A stretch of DNA of 64,000 nucleotides from Tricholoma matsutake. Its lineage: Eukaryota > Basidiomycota > Agaricomycetes > Agaricales > Tricholomataceae. Below, piece by piece: positions 10,892 to 21,900 of this stretch. Below the pieces are notes generated by a model. That model did no database searches. It worked only from the letters and a program-made list of their open reading frames with translations, and had not been told where the DNA came from. The stretch lies in contig AP026540.1 in assembly GCA_026075535.2 (NCBI GenBank), positions 9,982,001-10,046,000 on the forward strand, written 5' to 3'. How positions within the stretch are numbered: position 1 is the first letter of the stretch; each line of letters begins with the position of its first letter. Made by a program: the position numbers and the translations under genes.

Positions 10892-12269
10892 CTAATTGAA
10901 CAACTTGGAGTTTTTCTTCTGCGTGCATAGTTCGGTTAGTGCATGCACAAAGGCCGAGCCGGATAGAAGGTCACCTTGAGCTAGATCCAAAAACCGATTG
11001 ATTGTATCTTGATTTCGATTTGTCACAGCTATCAGCGCAATCTTGGATGGGCCATTACTTTCGTGTTGTAGAGAAAGATACAGCACGCCAATCAGTGCTG
11101 GTATCAATGTTGGGTCGAAGATCTAAATATTTTTGCTTCCATCAGATACGGTCGAAAACATATCAGTCAAGAAAATTCACGATGTCAGCTCCCAGAATTA
11201 GTTCCGCATTGATTTCGTCTTGCAGGAGGGTATGTAGCTGTAAAGACGATGTGGGATCCAGGGAGGCGGACCAATCCAGCAAGCGGTAACTGATGCTGGG
11301 ATGGGAGGACGAACAGTCTTTGCATAGAAAGGATAAAATTAAAGATGCAGTACTTGAATATTCGACACTCACTGCAGGACATTTGGAGATTATGTCGACA
11401 TCTAGCCAAAACTTCTTCGTTCACATCTGTGAGCCACAACGATGACGATGACTGATTAGAAACACATGATTGCTGGAGACTTGCAATAATAATTCCTAAG
11501 AAGCCTGCCCCAGAGCCTAATTCCAGAACTCGTTTGTTTCGGACTAGGTCTGTCCAGGGTGTCAAATCGGCTTGCGTCCGCACGAGAAGGACCACATTAC
11601 CTGGATGGCTTATCAAATGCTGAGATAGCACGAAGCTGGCAAGCCATGTCCGCAAGCCTGTGGTTCCACCTTCAATCGTAGTCCGCGATTCAAAGAGGGT
11701 GATAGTGTGATATTGCGGTAAGTCAATAATTTCATGTGGAGGCTGAGGGTTGGTATCTGTCGATGAAGGCTTCCAGAAATGGGTTATATATGATTGCGAC
11801 GGGGGTTCTTGGAGTAACAGTCCTTGTGAGGATATTTGATCACGGCTAGATCGAGCAGTCCCGAGAGCTCTGAAGTACAGATGTAAATATGTATTGCAGT
11901 GGCTTCAGTACATACAGTCCAGAGGGAGACAAAAGCGACAGGTAGTGCTCGTAGATACATGGATCTATCTCGAAATCCTACACAAGCTTATCCAGTTCGT
12001 CACGATCGTCAGGAGTGCAGAACGAATATACATGCCTCATCTGATGTTGGGTGTTCTAAATGATCGATTATCCACTTCCAGAAGGCTTTCTGGTACTGGG
12101 TTGACGGTGGATATTGTCGAAAGTGTGGGTTAAACAAAATGGCATCAAGAAGGAATGTATGGATGGTTGAATGTGTCTGTTGAACCGGGAGATTCATGTC
12201 GTGTGGAGGCACTAGTGAGTAGAAGCCACGCAGAAGTTCAAAAAGCTCTGGTTCCAGGAGAGTCATCAA
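10892..12269 (-). CDS. EFM3: EEF2KMT/FAM86-type protein-lysine methyltransferase
   Basis: A seven-beta-strand methyltransferase (Methyltransf_16) of the FAM86/EEF2KMT group; yeast Efm3 and human EEF2KMT methylate a lysine of elongation factor 2. Proposed exons (minus) are 12,269-12,024, 11,977-11,916, 11,869-11,373, 11,317-11,181 and 11,122-10,892, totalling 390 residues. The N-terminus (LLEPELFELLRGFYSLVPP) matches the FAM86 domain. GGTTGLRTWLASFVLSQHL is followed by the SAM-binding motif VLELGSGAGFLGI, an acidic LTDVNEEVL motif, and GADIIFDPTLIPALIGVLYL. The first intron border is the least certain (a 46-nt intron chosen to keep frame). It shares a 99-bp promoter with the mS45 gene. An orthologue of another Efm protein is less likely because of the FAM86 N-terminus. 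Confidence 0.85.
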
Positions 12270-12368
12270 GTTGAATAGTGTTAGTGAAAAGTTAGCCGGC
12301 CATAAATATTACACGTGACTCTGTTGGAAAATTTCCAAACTTGAATTTTTGGTTTGTCGTGACGCGCA
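12270..12368. promoter_or_regulatory. Bidirectional promoter, EEF2KMT / mS45
   Basis: Only 99 bp separate the two divergent start codons. The interval is A/T-rich at its centre and has no obvious TATA box. It must hold both 5' leaders and the shared core promoter, so the two translation-related genes may be co-regulated. Confidence 0.6.
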
Positions 12369-13960
12369 ATGTTCACTCACCTCCGTTTGGCGTCGAAACG
12401 TATACGCCGTCCATCTCCACGCATTACATTTCGCCGTAACATTTCAAATACATTGGCTCGGTTATCTCTTGCTCCTGATCCTCCTTCTGATGCAGAAATC
12501 GCGCTCCAGGAAGCCCTCGCTGAAGAGGAAGATCTTGATAAAGAGGAGGAACAGCTCCTTCGCGACCTAGAATCTCAGTCTCCTTCGGACTCCGGCTCGG
12601 ACTCAAATCGGAAACCACAAACATACAAAGAGTTCATCGAGACTATCGGCAACCAATTCAGATATGCGGATGCGCCACGTAAATGGCTGGGTGGTAATGA
12701 AGCAGTTGAGTTCGTCCCCTCCCATTCAGGATAGTATGCCCACGCAGTCGGTTAATGTTCTTCACATAGCCTTTTCCTATGAATCCGACGTTCAAACCAC
12801 CACCACCTGTCTCTGACGCTGTGAAGACGGCGATATACGAGGCGTTCATGCAAGACCCGATAAAGAATAATGTCAGGTCGCTATCACAAATCCATCATCT
12901 GAGTTTGAAACGCGTAGACGCCATATTGCGCTTGAAGGGGATGGAGAATGCGTGGATCAAGGTTAGCATGTTTCCTTCGTTTCATTTTCACTGGTGCGCG
13001 GTCACTCGTGATAATGATGATTCAAAAATCGATTAGTCTTTAAGACACAGACATGGTTCCATTTTCCTCTTGTTTCTGAATATTTTGTCATTGCCGACTT
13101 TATGATCAATTACTTACGGATCGCGCTTTGTTACAGGTAACTGTCTATTCAATGGTTTTCTCGTGCACTGAATCCTCACGTCAACCCTTCGAAATATTCT
13201 AGGAGGTTAGTCGTTCGTTCCCTTACTTTTCTTATTTGCTCTGTCTTCCTGCCTGATGAGACATAAAATAAATCATTCGCGAAATGAAGACATTCTGTGG
13301 CGCCTTCCATCGCTCGGAATTATGGTTTAAAAACGTTTCGCAACCCCATCTGACTATCTAGTTACAACTTCATGGTCAGTTATAACTAGTCACTGACCCT
13401 AATTCTAGGGCAAAACTCTGCACACCGGGTTCCGCATGGGAATGGAGAAAATACTAGGGGTCGCACAGTCGTCCACTATGCATCACCATTCTCGGTATGA
13501 TGCGCGTGAGGCGGATTCTCTGGAAGAGGAAGAGCGGCGTGATTCTGCCCGACAGCGCTATCAGCAGCTATACTGGGAATCTGTTCCGGAGGATGGCAGA
13601 GTAAATTACAATCACTTATTATGTTATGGTCATCAACTAACATCTGGCTAGGAACCACTCGTCCCCTTGTCTCTTGAGCGAGCTAAAGCCGCCGCGAAAC
13701 GATTTACGCGGGTGGCGGAGAAGGAAAAGTCGAATCGAAAGTTGATGCCTCACCTCAAAGATACGGACATCATTAAAACGCCGGAGTCAAAGGTTCAGGT
13801 CTCAGAGGCGCCTGGACGACCGACGATTAAGTTCGTTGACGTTGGCGGCAGGTTCATTGATGTAGAGGAGAGGCTACGAAAGATTGCTCAAGCAGAACGA
13901 CGAGCGAAGTTGGCGGCAAGGAAGGCAGGAGGCAGCTTGGTCGGAAGGCATAGAGACTAA
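12369..13960 (+). CDS. Mitochondrial small-subunit ribosomal protein mS45 (Bot1/Mrps35 family)
   Basis: The protein matches the Bot1p family, which is mitoribosomal protein mS45 (S. cerevisiae Mrps35, S. pombe Bot1). Exons are 12,369-12,704, 12,770-12,961, 13,409-13,600 and 13,652-13,960, about 342 residues. The N-terminus is rich in Arg and Ser and short of acidic residues (MFTHLRLASKRIRRPSP), as expected of a mitochondrial presequence. The core has PFPMNPTFKPPPPVSDAVKT, SLSQIHHLSLKRVDAILRLK and LHTGFRMGMEKILGV. The C-terminus is a basic helix after GRPTIKFVDVGGRFIDVEER. The third interval (12,962-13,408) is 447 nt against 51-65 nt for the other introns and contains back-to-back splice-like sites; a 3-nt exon there would add one Glu. 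It ends 148 bp from the convergent transporter gene. Confidence 0.88.
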
Positions 13961-14108
13961 TCGTGTTCATTCTGTCTTCGGTACCTTCGGGTCACTATAT
14001 AATTGTGCAGATAATCGTTGCAAAAGTCCTTGCTTATTGTTGATCTACAGTCTTTACGAGTCCACTTTACATCCACAATCAGGAACAGGTTGCATTACTC
14101 AGGTCCTT

Positions 14109-16571
14109 TCAGTATGCGAACCGGAAGTCCATTCGTTTGTTCCCTTCATCTTGAGTTGTCTCCAAATATTCTTGTTGTTGCTATGAAAGGAGTCAGACAT
14201 TGAACGGGCGGAGTGTGTGGACGTGGTGTGGTACCTTGACAGTCCACGAAGACCAGATTCTCTCCCGGCGACTATTCAGGGTTTTGTAGAAGAAAAACGT
14301 TAGGATGTACAGGACGATGTTCATCGAACAAATGGCGATAAGTGTGCGGTTCCCTCGCTTGTCTGAGTACAAGTCGTGTCAGCTTCTGAAATATGATCCC
14401 TGAGGACAGAAGACGTACAGAGCGGCTGAAGTGGATATAATAATGATCAGACGGCGAAGAGAAGGGTGCACGACTTTCAACTAACCTTATCGTCGTTTCG
14501 ATAAATATTCGCCTGCGAGGGAAGTGAGAAGACGATGATGTCAAGTACAGAAAATATGAACCAACATATATAACGGCTCCAGCTTGCACAAACATGTTGT
14601 ATATGCTACATCATAACTGTGAGGAACGTCAATGAAGCCGCACTCAAGAGGCACACCTAGCAGAAACCGTCCTGAAAGAAATTCCTCTTGAATACAAATG
14701 AACAAGGGGGACGGGGAGATAATCACCTCGTTCGTACACTATGTGAATTCCTTGATGTCCAAGCTACTTGAATGGGATGGACGTAGGGAAAGCCAGTTAT
14801 GAGGGTAACAACCGCAAAATACACCCATTGTGATGTATGCCGATTAAACGTGTATAGTGCGATTAGGAGAGGAAGTGCCCAAAGTTGAAGAATCATGGTC
14901 GTCCAAACACGGCTGTCGACTATTTCACTTAGGTATGCCACGAGAAGCAATAGCAACAAGCCGACGACGTTCGACGGAATGGCTAATAGGTTGGTTTGGG
15001 TTGTGGTGAAGCCGAGATTGCGGAGGGAGAGTGTCAGATACTGTTGAGGCGGACCAACGGGTACTGAAACACAGTAGTAAATAACTTATCATTCGAGATA
15101 CGGTGATGAGCATACTCATATGCAGAAGTCCTAGAATGTAGAGGGGCCACATTCTCCAGTCCAGCACTACTTCAACAATCATCTTCACGCTGAGTCCTTG
15201 TCGGTTGTGCATGCTAGATTTCAACGGATCGTCACGAAGGACTCTGTGACAGAATTCAGAAGTAATGTTGGTGATAAATTGATAATTCATACCTGTTGAC
15301 TATTATCACTTCTTCCCTATCAGACAATATTGCCATTATGAAGACGACAGAGGAAGTGGCGGCACACGCACCTCTCACTGAACCAGCCATTAGGCCTGTA
15401 CCACGCCTTGGTTTCGGTTGGCCCAGCGGGCATAAGAAACCAGGACGCAATGCCAACTGAGAGGGTCAAAAGACCTTCAATAAGAAAAAGGTAGCGCCAT
15501 CCTGCCTTACCACCGGTTCCTCGAAGACGAAGGATACCTGTCGCCAAAAATGCGGCAATGATGTGCGATACATAGTTCGACACCCAGAAGTATGCCAACC
15601 TGATGGTCACTGAATAGACATCATTAGAATGTTACTGGATGGATGGTTAATAGGAAAGCCGTACATTCTGATTTTGTGTAGAAATACGAAAGGTATAAGA
15701 CAACATCAGGAATGAATCCGCCTTGTAGAAAGCCTAACAGGCATCTACGACGCGTGTTAAATGAATTCTTGATCGATAATTTTAAACGAACCTGCACACC
15801 AAGAAACTCGATCTGTCTCTAAGCCAGAATTGAGCGAGAGATACTATACTCCATAAAACCATCTAAGATCAATTTCAATCATTCCCACAGACATCCCGGC
15901 GGTGAAAGTGCTCACCTGTATCGGAATCCATACATCCGGACCAATACGCTTCGATACCAGTTGCGAGGGTAGCTCTGAAGAATATGAGCACCAAGATGAA
16001 TAAATATCGAACGGCGCTAACCAGCAATTAAGAATGATACCCTGAAAAGTGTGTTTCCAAGATTATAGTCATTCGTAGTCAGACGAAGGTCAGTGAGAAA
16101 GTTGTCCGAATTGGCCTGCAAGAGATTGTTCCGGTCCAAGTCCAGAGAAAAGAACATAATGAAAGCCCATAATGCAATACGAAGGTCGACCTTGCGCACG
16201 ATTCTCTGATTTTATGTTTAGTACTTACGGTGATGTGCGTCTCAACAACTATAAAAACCTACTCTCTCTTCCCTGTAGGTCCATCGAGCGTTGGGATCAA
16301 ATCGGTGGGCGTTCTCAAATTCTGGAGGAGGACGGTAGACCTCTAGAGTAACTGGGTCGTCAAAGACAGAAGGTTGAGTAGCAATGGCATCCAAGTCTTG
16401 TGCCGATAGCTTCCATCTGTTCCATAAGCTACTGAGGGTTTTGACACCTTGGGGAGCAGCTAAAGGAATGTCGTGAGTCACAAGGCGCAACTCTCCTTTG
16501 GAGTCTAAGGAACTATCATCCAGTGAAGAGGTTCTGCCCAGTGCATGATTCCCAACAAGAAGAGTGGACAT
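14109..16571 (-). CDS. MFS transporter, Dal5/Tna1 (anion:cation symporter) family
   Basis: A major facilitator of the allantoate/nicotinate permease type; substrate unknown. I derive 15 exons (minus): 16,571-16,263, 16,205-16,022, 15,974-15,916, 15,862-15,792, 15,744-15,665, 15,609-15,372, 15,316-15,293, 15,243-15,116, 15,063-14,727, 14,671-14,657, 14,605-14,566, 14,512-14,486, 14,425-14,419, 14,362-14,235 and 14,180-14,109. Their sum, 1,719 nt, is divisible by three (572 residues). A long hydrophilic N-terminus precedes [20 protein letters not shown] and [15 protein letters not shown], then [59 protein letters not shown] and the closing [11 protein letters not shown], all standard for this family. 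Exons of 7, 15 and 24 nt are needed to keep conserved blocks such as [14 protein letters not shown]. Plasma-membrane location is inferred from the family. Confidence 0.9.
14419..14425 (-). other. 7-nt microexon of the MFS transporter
   Basis: On the minus strand CCGCTCT lies between acceptor ccacttcag and donor gtacgt. It joins ..GATAAG to ACAAGCGAGGG to give DDKPLYKRGNRTL, the usual sequence of this transporter family. Confidence 0.8.
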
Positions 16572-16897
16572 CGAGATTCAGTTGACAGCGATCTGACAAA
16601 GATTCTACAATCATGCTTCCTTTTATCCACGGACATGTAGGCAGCCCTGATGTGATGAATATAGCACGGCAATAAACCAAAAGATAATCTCAACTTTACG
16701 TGCTGGTAGCACGCGATGGCGCGATTTTTGACACGCAAACAAGAAAAGAATGCGAGGAGAAATTGCCTTATCTGGTATGTGTCCGGTGTGTTAGCATAAG
16801 ACTAATATCAGGTGGTGGGCTCGTGGCAATATATTAGTGCTTTGTGTCTAGAAACATGCGAACATCACAAATACGAAAGATATTCCCCTAGCACGTC
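16572..16897. other. Intergenic between MFS start and CCT7 stop
   Basis: About 326 bp on the upstream side of the transporter gene and the downstream side of CCT7. It should hold the transporter promoter and the CCT7 3' UTR. No additional gene is seen. Confidence 0.5.
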
Positions 16898-18847
16898 TTA
16901 CCGTCCACGTCCACGCCCGAGGCCCCTACCTCTTAGTGCTCGTTGAGCAGTGCCGGGAGGTGCCTTCGGCCCTGGATTGGCCTGAAGAGGAGGATTCAAA
17001 CAATCGTTGATTGTGACAGTAACTGAACAAACACGTACCGCTTCACTCTGCGGACCTCTCACAGTCTCGTCTACGCTGAGAATCAGGCAAGCAGCTTCGG
17101 CAGCGCTGCTAATGGCGTTCGTCTTGACCAGACTGGGCTCCCAGACGAAGGCATCCATGTTGTTCCGTACGCCGGAAGCCCCATCGACGTCAACGCCAAA
17201 CCATGTTTCGCCATTCGCGTGCTTCATTCGCAATTTGTTCAGGATGTCAGTAGAATCAAGACCTGCGTTGTCGCATATCTGACGGGGAATGATTTCCAGG
17301 GCCTTTGCAAAGGCAATCATAATAAGCTGCAGCTTGCCAGGAATCGACAAGGCGTGTTTTCGAAGGTATGCTGAGAGCTCTATCTAGAGAAGAGCTTAGT
17401 AAGGCCCCTGTGCGTTGGTGCCGCGAAGAACTTACTTCAATTGCTCCTCCACCCGCAACAACTTCACCATTTCTGACAGCACGCTTGACGACCATGATCG
17501 CATCATGCAGACTCCGCTCCACCTCCTCAATAAACTGATCCGCGCCACCACGCAAGACCAGCGTGCAAGTTCTCGCTTTGGGACAGTGTTCAAAGATATT
17601 GAATCGTTCACCTCCAATCTGTTTCTCTTCAAAACGCCCACACGTGCCAAGGTGCTCCCGGGAAATGTCAGAACAAGTTGATTGGACGGAACCGCCGACA
17701 GCCTGAACAACTCTGCGAAGATCTCCGGCAGTAACACGACCAGCACAGAAAATATCACGATCGGCGAACCACTGCGTTGCCAAGTCGCCTATTGGCAGTT
17801 TGCTGAGGACGACCTTGGCGCCCGTTTTTTCGATGGCTTGCAGCTTGCGGTAGATGATTTCCCATTCCGCATCTACGATGGCTTGATAATCGGAAACAGC
17901 CTCCACCCGAACTTCGGCATTGTCCTTTTCAGCTTTGAGCTCGAGTTCAACGTTTAAGCATAGAATGAGGGGATTGTGGAAGAGCTTTGGTTGTTGTTCT
18001 GCGCCAGCATATGTGAATGTCTTTTTAAAGGCGACACCTTGTATGAGAAGAGAGTCTTGCATCCCGCCTCCAGCAACTTTTTTTACACCGATAAGAGACT
18101 CATCCAGATCGTCTTGGTCTAGGCTCTGGACGGCATCGACAACCATGTTGGAGAAAAAAGGTTTCTCGGAATGTATAAGCTTGGAAGACATCGATGTTGA
18201 TGCGCATTTCAGCAGAAGAGAACGGAAGCGTCTGAGCATCTGATAAGACCAGGGCTTGGAACGAGAAAGCTGACAACGTACTCGGGATCAGACTTGTCAA
18301 TCGTCACTTGTAGTTCTTTTGTACGATCAATAGCCTATGCATAATTTGAGCCAAAGTAGAAAATGGGTGCAAGATGTCGCGTACCAGTTGTGATGCCTGA
18401 CGGAAACCTTTCATAATGATATGTGGACTGACACCCTCTTCGACATATCCCCGCACCTCCTTCAACATCTGCGCTGCCAGAAGAACGACACTGGTCGTTC
18501 CATCACCGACCTCCGCATCCTGAGCCCTAGCAATATCTACGAGAGTCCGCGCAGCAGGATGTACAACATCAAGTAGTTTCAATATTGTCGCGCCATCGTT
18601 GGTGATCTGAGCTTCTCCTCGATCAGAGACGATCAGTTTGTCCATCCCCCTTGGCCCGAGAGTGCTGGACAACGTCTCTGATATGGCAAGACATGCGGAA
18701 ATATTGGAGAGAAGCTGTGGTGCCCCTTGCGAGGAATCTGTGCCCTCTTTTAGGAGAACAACAGTGGGTTGCTATGGGAATCCAATGTCAATTCACTTGA
18801 AGATATATTAGAAACCAGATTCTGACCATCGGGAGACCGCGTTGCAT
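16898..18847 (-). CDS. CCT7: Chaperonin TCP-1 eta subunit (TRiC/CCT7)
   Basis: A subunit of the cytosolic group II chaperonin that folds actin, tubulin and other proteins using ATP. Proposed exons (minus) are 18,847-18,827, 18,771-18,385, 18,334-18,278, 18,239-17,436, 17,383-17,039 and 16,981-16,898; they sum to 1,698 nt, 565 residues, slightly longer than usual. Conserved pieces are [40 protein letters not shown], the ATPase motif [25 protein letters not shown], the eta-typical [20 protein letters not shown], and a Gly-Arg tail ([10 protein letters not shown]) like that of CCT eta. The first exon codes only seven residues. It shares a 93-bp promoter with RAD5 on the other strand. Confidence 0.93.
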
Positions 18848-18940
18848 GTTTTGGTTCATCGAAAGTTGAAACGATTTGGGAGACAGCTTCGAATTTGTGT
18901 TTGTTTGTCCGACGCGTCCGTGTTGTTCTATCTTTTCATA
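18848..18940. promoter_or_regulatory. Bidirectional promoter, CCT7 / RAD5
   Basis: Only 93 bp lie between the two divergent ATGs (18,845-18,847 on minus, 18,941-18,943 on plus). Both leaders must fit here, so transcription starts are very close to the coding sequences or the transcripts overlap. No TATA box is obvious. Confidence 0.6.
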
Positions 18941-21900
18941 ATGGATCTATCAGAAGGTCCTCCAGAAGGTCTCTTCTTCGCTGGATCTGACGATGATAAT
19001 GAAGACGCCATTATGGACACACCCCAAACCCCTCCCACAAGCTCCAGGGCCTCTTCACCTCTATCAGCCTTATTTATTCCGGGCAGTGATGATGAAAACT
19101 TAGCTGAAATGGAAGATGTAGTGTCACCGGTTAAGCAAAAAAGGAGATTCTCTTTCCCGGAAGACGAGTCTAATAATGGGATTGAGCTCCCGGTACTCAA
19201 CATGAAGGAACGCGTCCAGAGTACGCGTAAAATGTCAGTAGTGCCTGAATCCTCATCTGCAAAGCCCTCTGCTTCTCTACCTCCACCTCCGAAAAAACGG
19301 CGCACATCACCACCTAGTGCACTCCCGCATACATTCCAACCAACGTATGTCGGAGACATCCTCGTCCCTAATGCGTGGAGCAACGTGTCAGGAAAGGGAT
19401 ACGTGAAACTAGGCGAATCGATACAGATCAAACGTGATGAACAGACAGATTCGAAATTGGTTCGTAGTAAATTGGCTACCGCTCAAGGAAACAAGAAAGG
19501 AGACAAAATGAAGCAAATGTCACTTACTGCAATGCTCAAGAGCAAGTCTTCCAAAAAGACTAAAACCGATAGCATTGTGCGATTGTTCAATAGCCGTGGT
19601 TTTGGTAATGTCTTTGCGTCATGTCCCGATGCTGGCATTAATAAATCGTATAAAGAATTTGGTCGTCTTCCGACAGACGTCTCATGGTGGGTATCAAAAC
19701 TTCTCGATTTGGGTGGGTGCATTCTTTTATGTCTCTATATGATTTATTCGTGTTGGCTTTCAGGCATTGTAGAATTCCGGGGCACCATGACAGACTGCCC
19801 GGAGAAACTTACCACTGGAGCAACCCTTATCGTTGCGCTTCATGCATATATGCTTGCATCCGCCTTCACGCCCCCCGCGGTCTCTCAAGCAGAGGACAAG
19901 CCCGTCATGTTTAATGAAGGTCTGGAGACGGTAGATGAAAAGTAATTCTGCTTTATGTCTCAACATGAACGATAGTCAAACATACTAAAATTGCAGGAAG
20001 CTTCGTGAGCGAAAGGAGTCTGTCCTCAAGTTATTCGACGTCGTCGGCTTGAAGCCGCAAGCAGGCGCTAGTATCAACGGGCGTAGAGCAGATGAACGGT
20101 TACATGATGAAGCTCGAGAGCAGCTTGCCAAAATCGAGTCGAAGAAGATGATAGAAATCGTCGGTGATGGCGAGGAGGTAGAAGTTGACGATGCCGAAGA
20201 CCTAACCAAGAATGAAATTGATGCCATTTACAAGAGGTGAATGAGAGCTGAGATGTTGTCAAGAAATGGCATAATCTTTCTGTATTTTACAGGGCACAGC
20301 ACAACGATCATACCATGGGTACGATGGAGCCTTCTGATACATTTACCTTGACGTTACGTAGTTATCAGAAACAGGCCCTTTTGTCAGAATATTGCAATTT
20401 TCTTTGATATTCTGGCACTGACAATGAATTTGCAGGTGGATGCATTCACTGGAATCTGGCAAGATGGATGCTCGCGAGTCGACTTCGATGCACCCGCTAT
20501 GGAGTCAGTGCGTAACATGATCGATTTACTTTCTCGACCATTCCATTGCCAACTCACACACCTTTCCAGATACTTCTTCCCACAGAAATTGGATATAGAT
20601 GGTGAACTGATCGATTTGACCACGGACGAGAAGCCTTTCTACATGAATCCGTATTCTGGAGAGATGAGCTTGGATTTTCCGAAAGCAGAGAGAAAATGCA
20701 GAGGTGGAATTCTTGCGTACGAGTTACCTTTGCTTTGTCCAGAATGAGATTTTGACTTGATCTATTTTTCAGTGATGGTAACTGCTTGTATTTCATCTCC
20801 TCACGCATTTTATTGACAATTTGTGTTGTCCTCATCTGACAGAAAGTATGTCTAAATATTTTACTACACTTCCTCTTATTCTTTGATTGTCTAGTGGGCA
20901 TGGGGAAAACAATTATGTTATCAGCTTTGATTCAGACCAGCCCTCCATGTGATCCTCAGACAGAGTCAACCGCACAGTCAACATCGAAATCGCGTCAACT
21001 GAAACTGAACAATGCGTTCCGCCCCACACCTCAACGGAAGTCGTCCAAACCACCTTCTGCGACATTAATTGTAGCACCAGCTTCATTGCTTTCACAATGG
21101 TCTGAAGAAATTCAGCGCTCAAGTAAACCTGGAACCATCAAAGCTCTCATTTGGCACGGCCAGAATCGTCTGGATTTGGAAGCTGCGATCGAAGACGATA
21201 GCGATGACGACAAGAGTATCAAGGTCATTATTACTTCGTATGGGGTGTTGGCGTCTGAGCATGCTAAATCTGAGAGGTCGAAATCACCGGTGTTTGAAAG
21301 TGAGTTGAAGACGTATGATGTTTGGTTAATTTTGTTAATATTAGATTATACTAGTTGACTGGCTTCGAGTTGTTTTGGATGAAGCTCATTCATGCAAATC
21401 TCGTACTAGCAAAACGGCAAAGGCTGTATATGCTCTCCAGGCTAGGAGGCGTTGGGCTGTGACAGGTCTACCTCATTATTCGGCTGGCTTGCTTCCCGTT
21501 TCTGACGATGTCTCACTACCTAAGGCACGCCCATCGTCAACAAGCTCGAAGATTTGTACTCGCTGTTGTGAGTTATTTTCTTCATTCGATTCGCGAAGTC
21601 CTCATACAATCACATGCAGGAAATTCCTCGATTTCAAACCATGGTCGGATTTTGCATTCTTCCGCTCGTATGGTTTCTTTCTTCCCCGATGATTTTTTCT
21701 AAACCGTATTGAATAGGTTTATTACAGTGCCATTCTTGGCGCACGATCCGAAGGCGATTGAAATCGTCCAGGTGATCTTGGAGAGTATACTCCTGCGGCG
21801 GGAGAAGAATATGCGCGACGTTGATGGGAATAAGATTGTTGAATTGCCATCAAAAGAGGTACGATAACAGGGATATGGGCGATTATATATTGACGGCACT

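Noticed and set aside
18842..18940. Longer RAD5 N-terminus starting upstream of 18,941
   Set aside because: The upstream codons overlap the CCT7 start region on the other strand, begin with TTG rather than ATG, and code hydrophobic residues unlike Rad5 N-termini. ATG 18,941 is followed by a typical acidic Ser-rich start.
18928..19431. 167-residue minus-strand frame
   Set aside because: It is the shadow of RAD5 exon 1; the plus strand gives the HIRAN-containing protein and a consistent splice chain.
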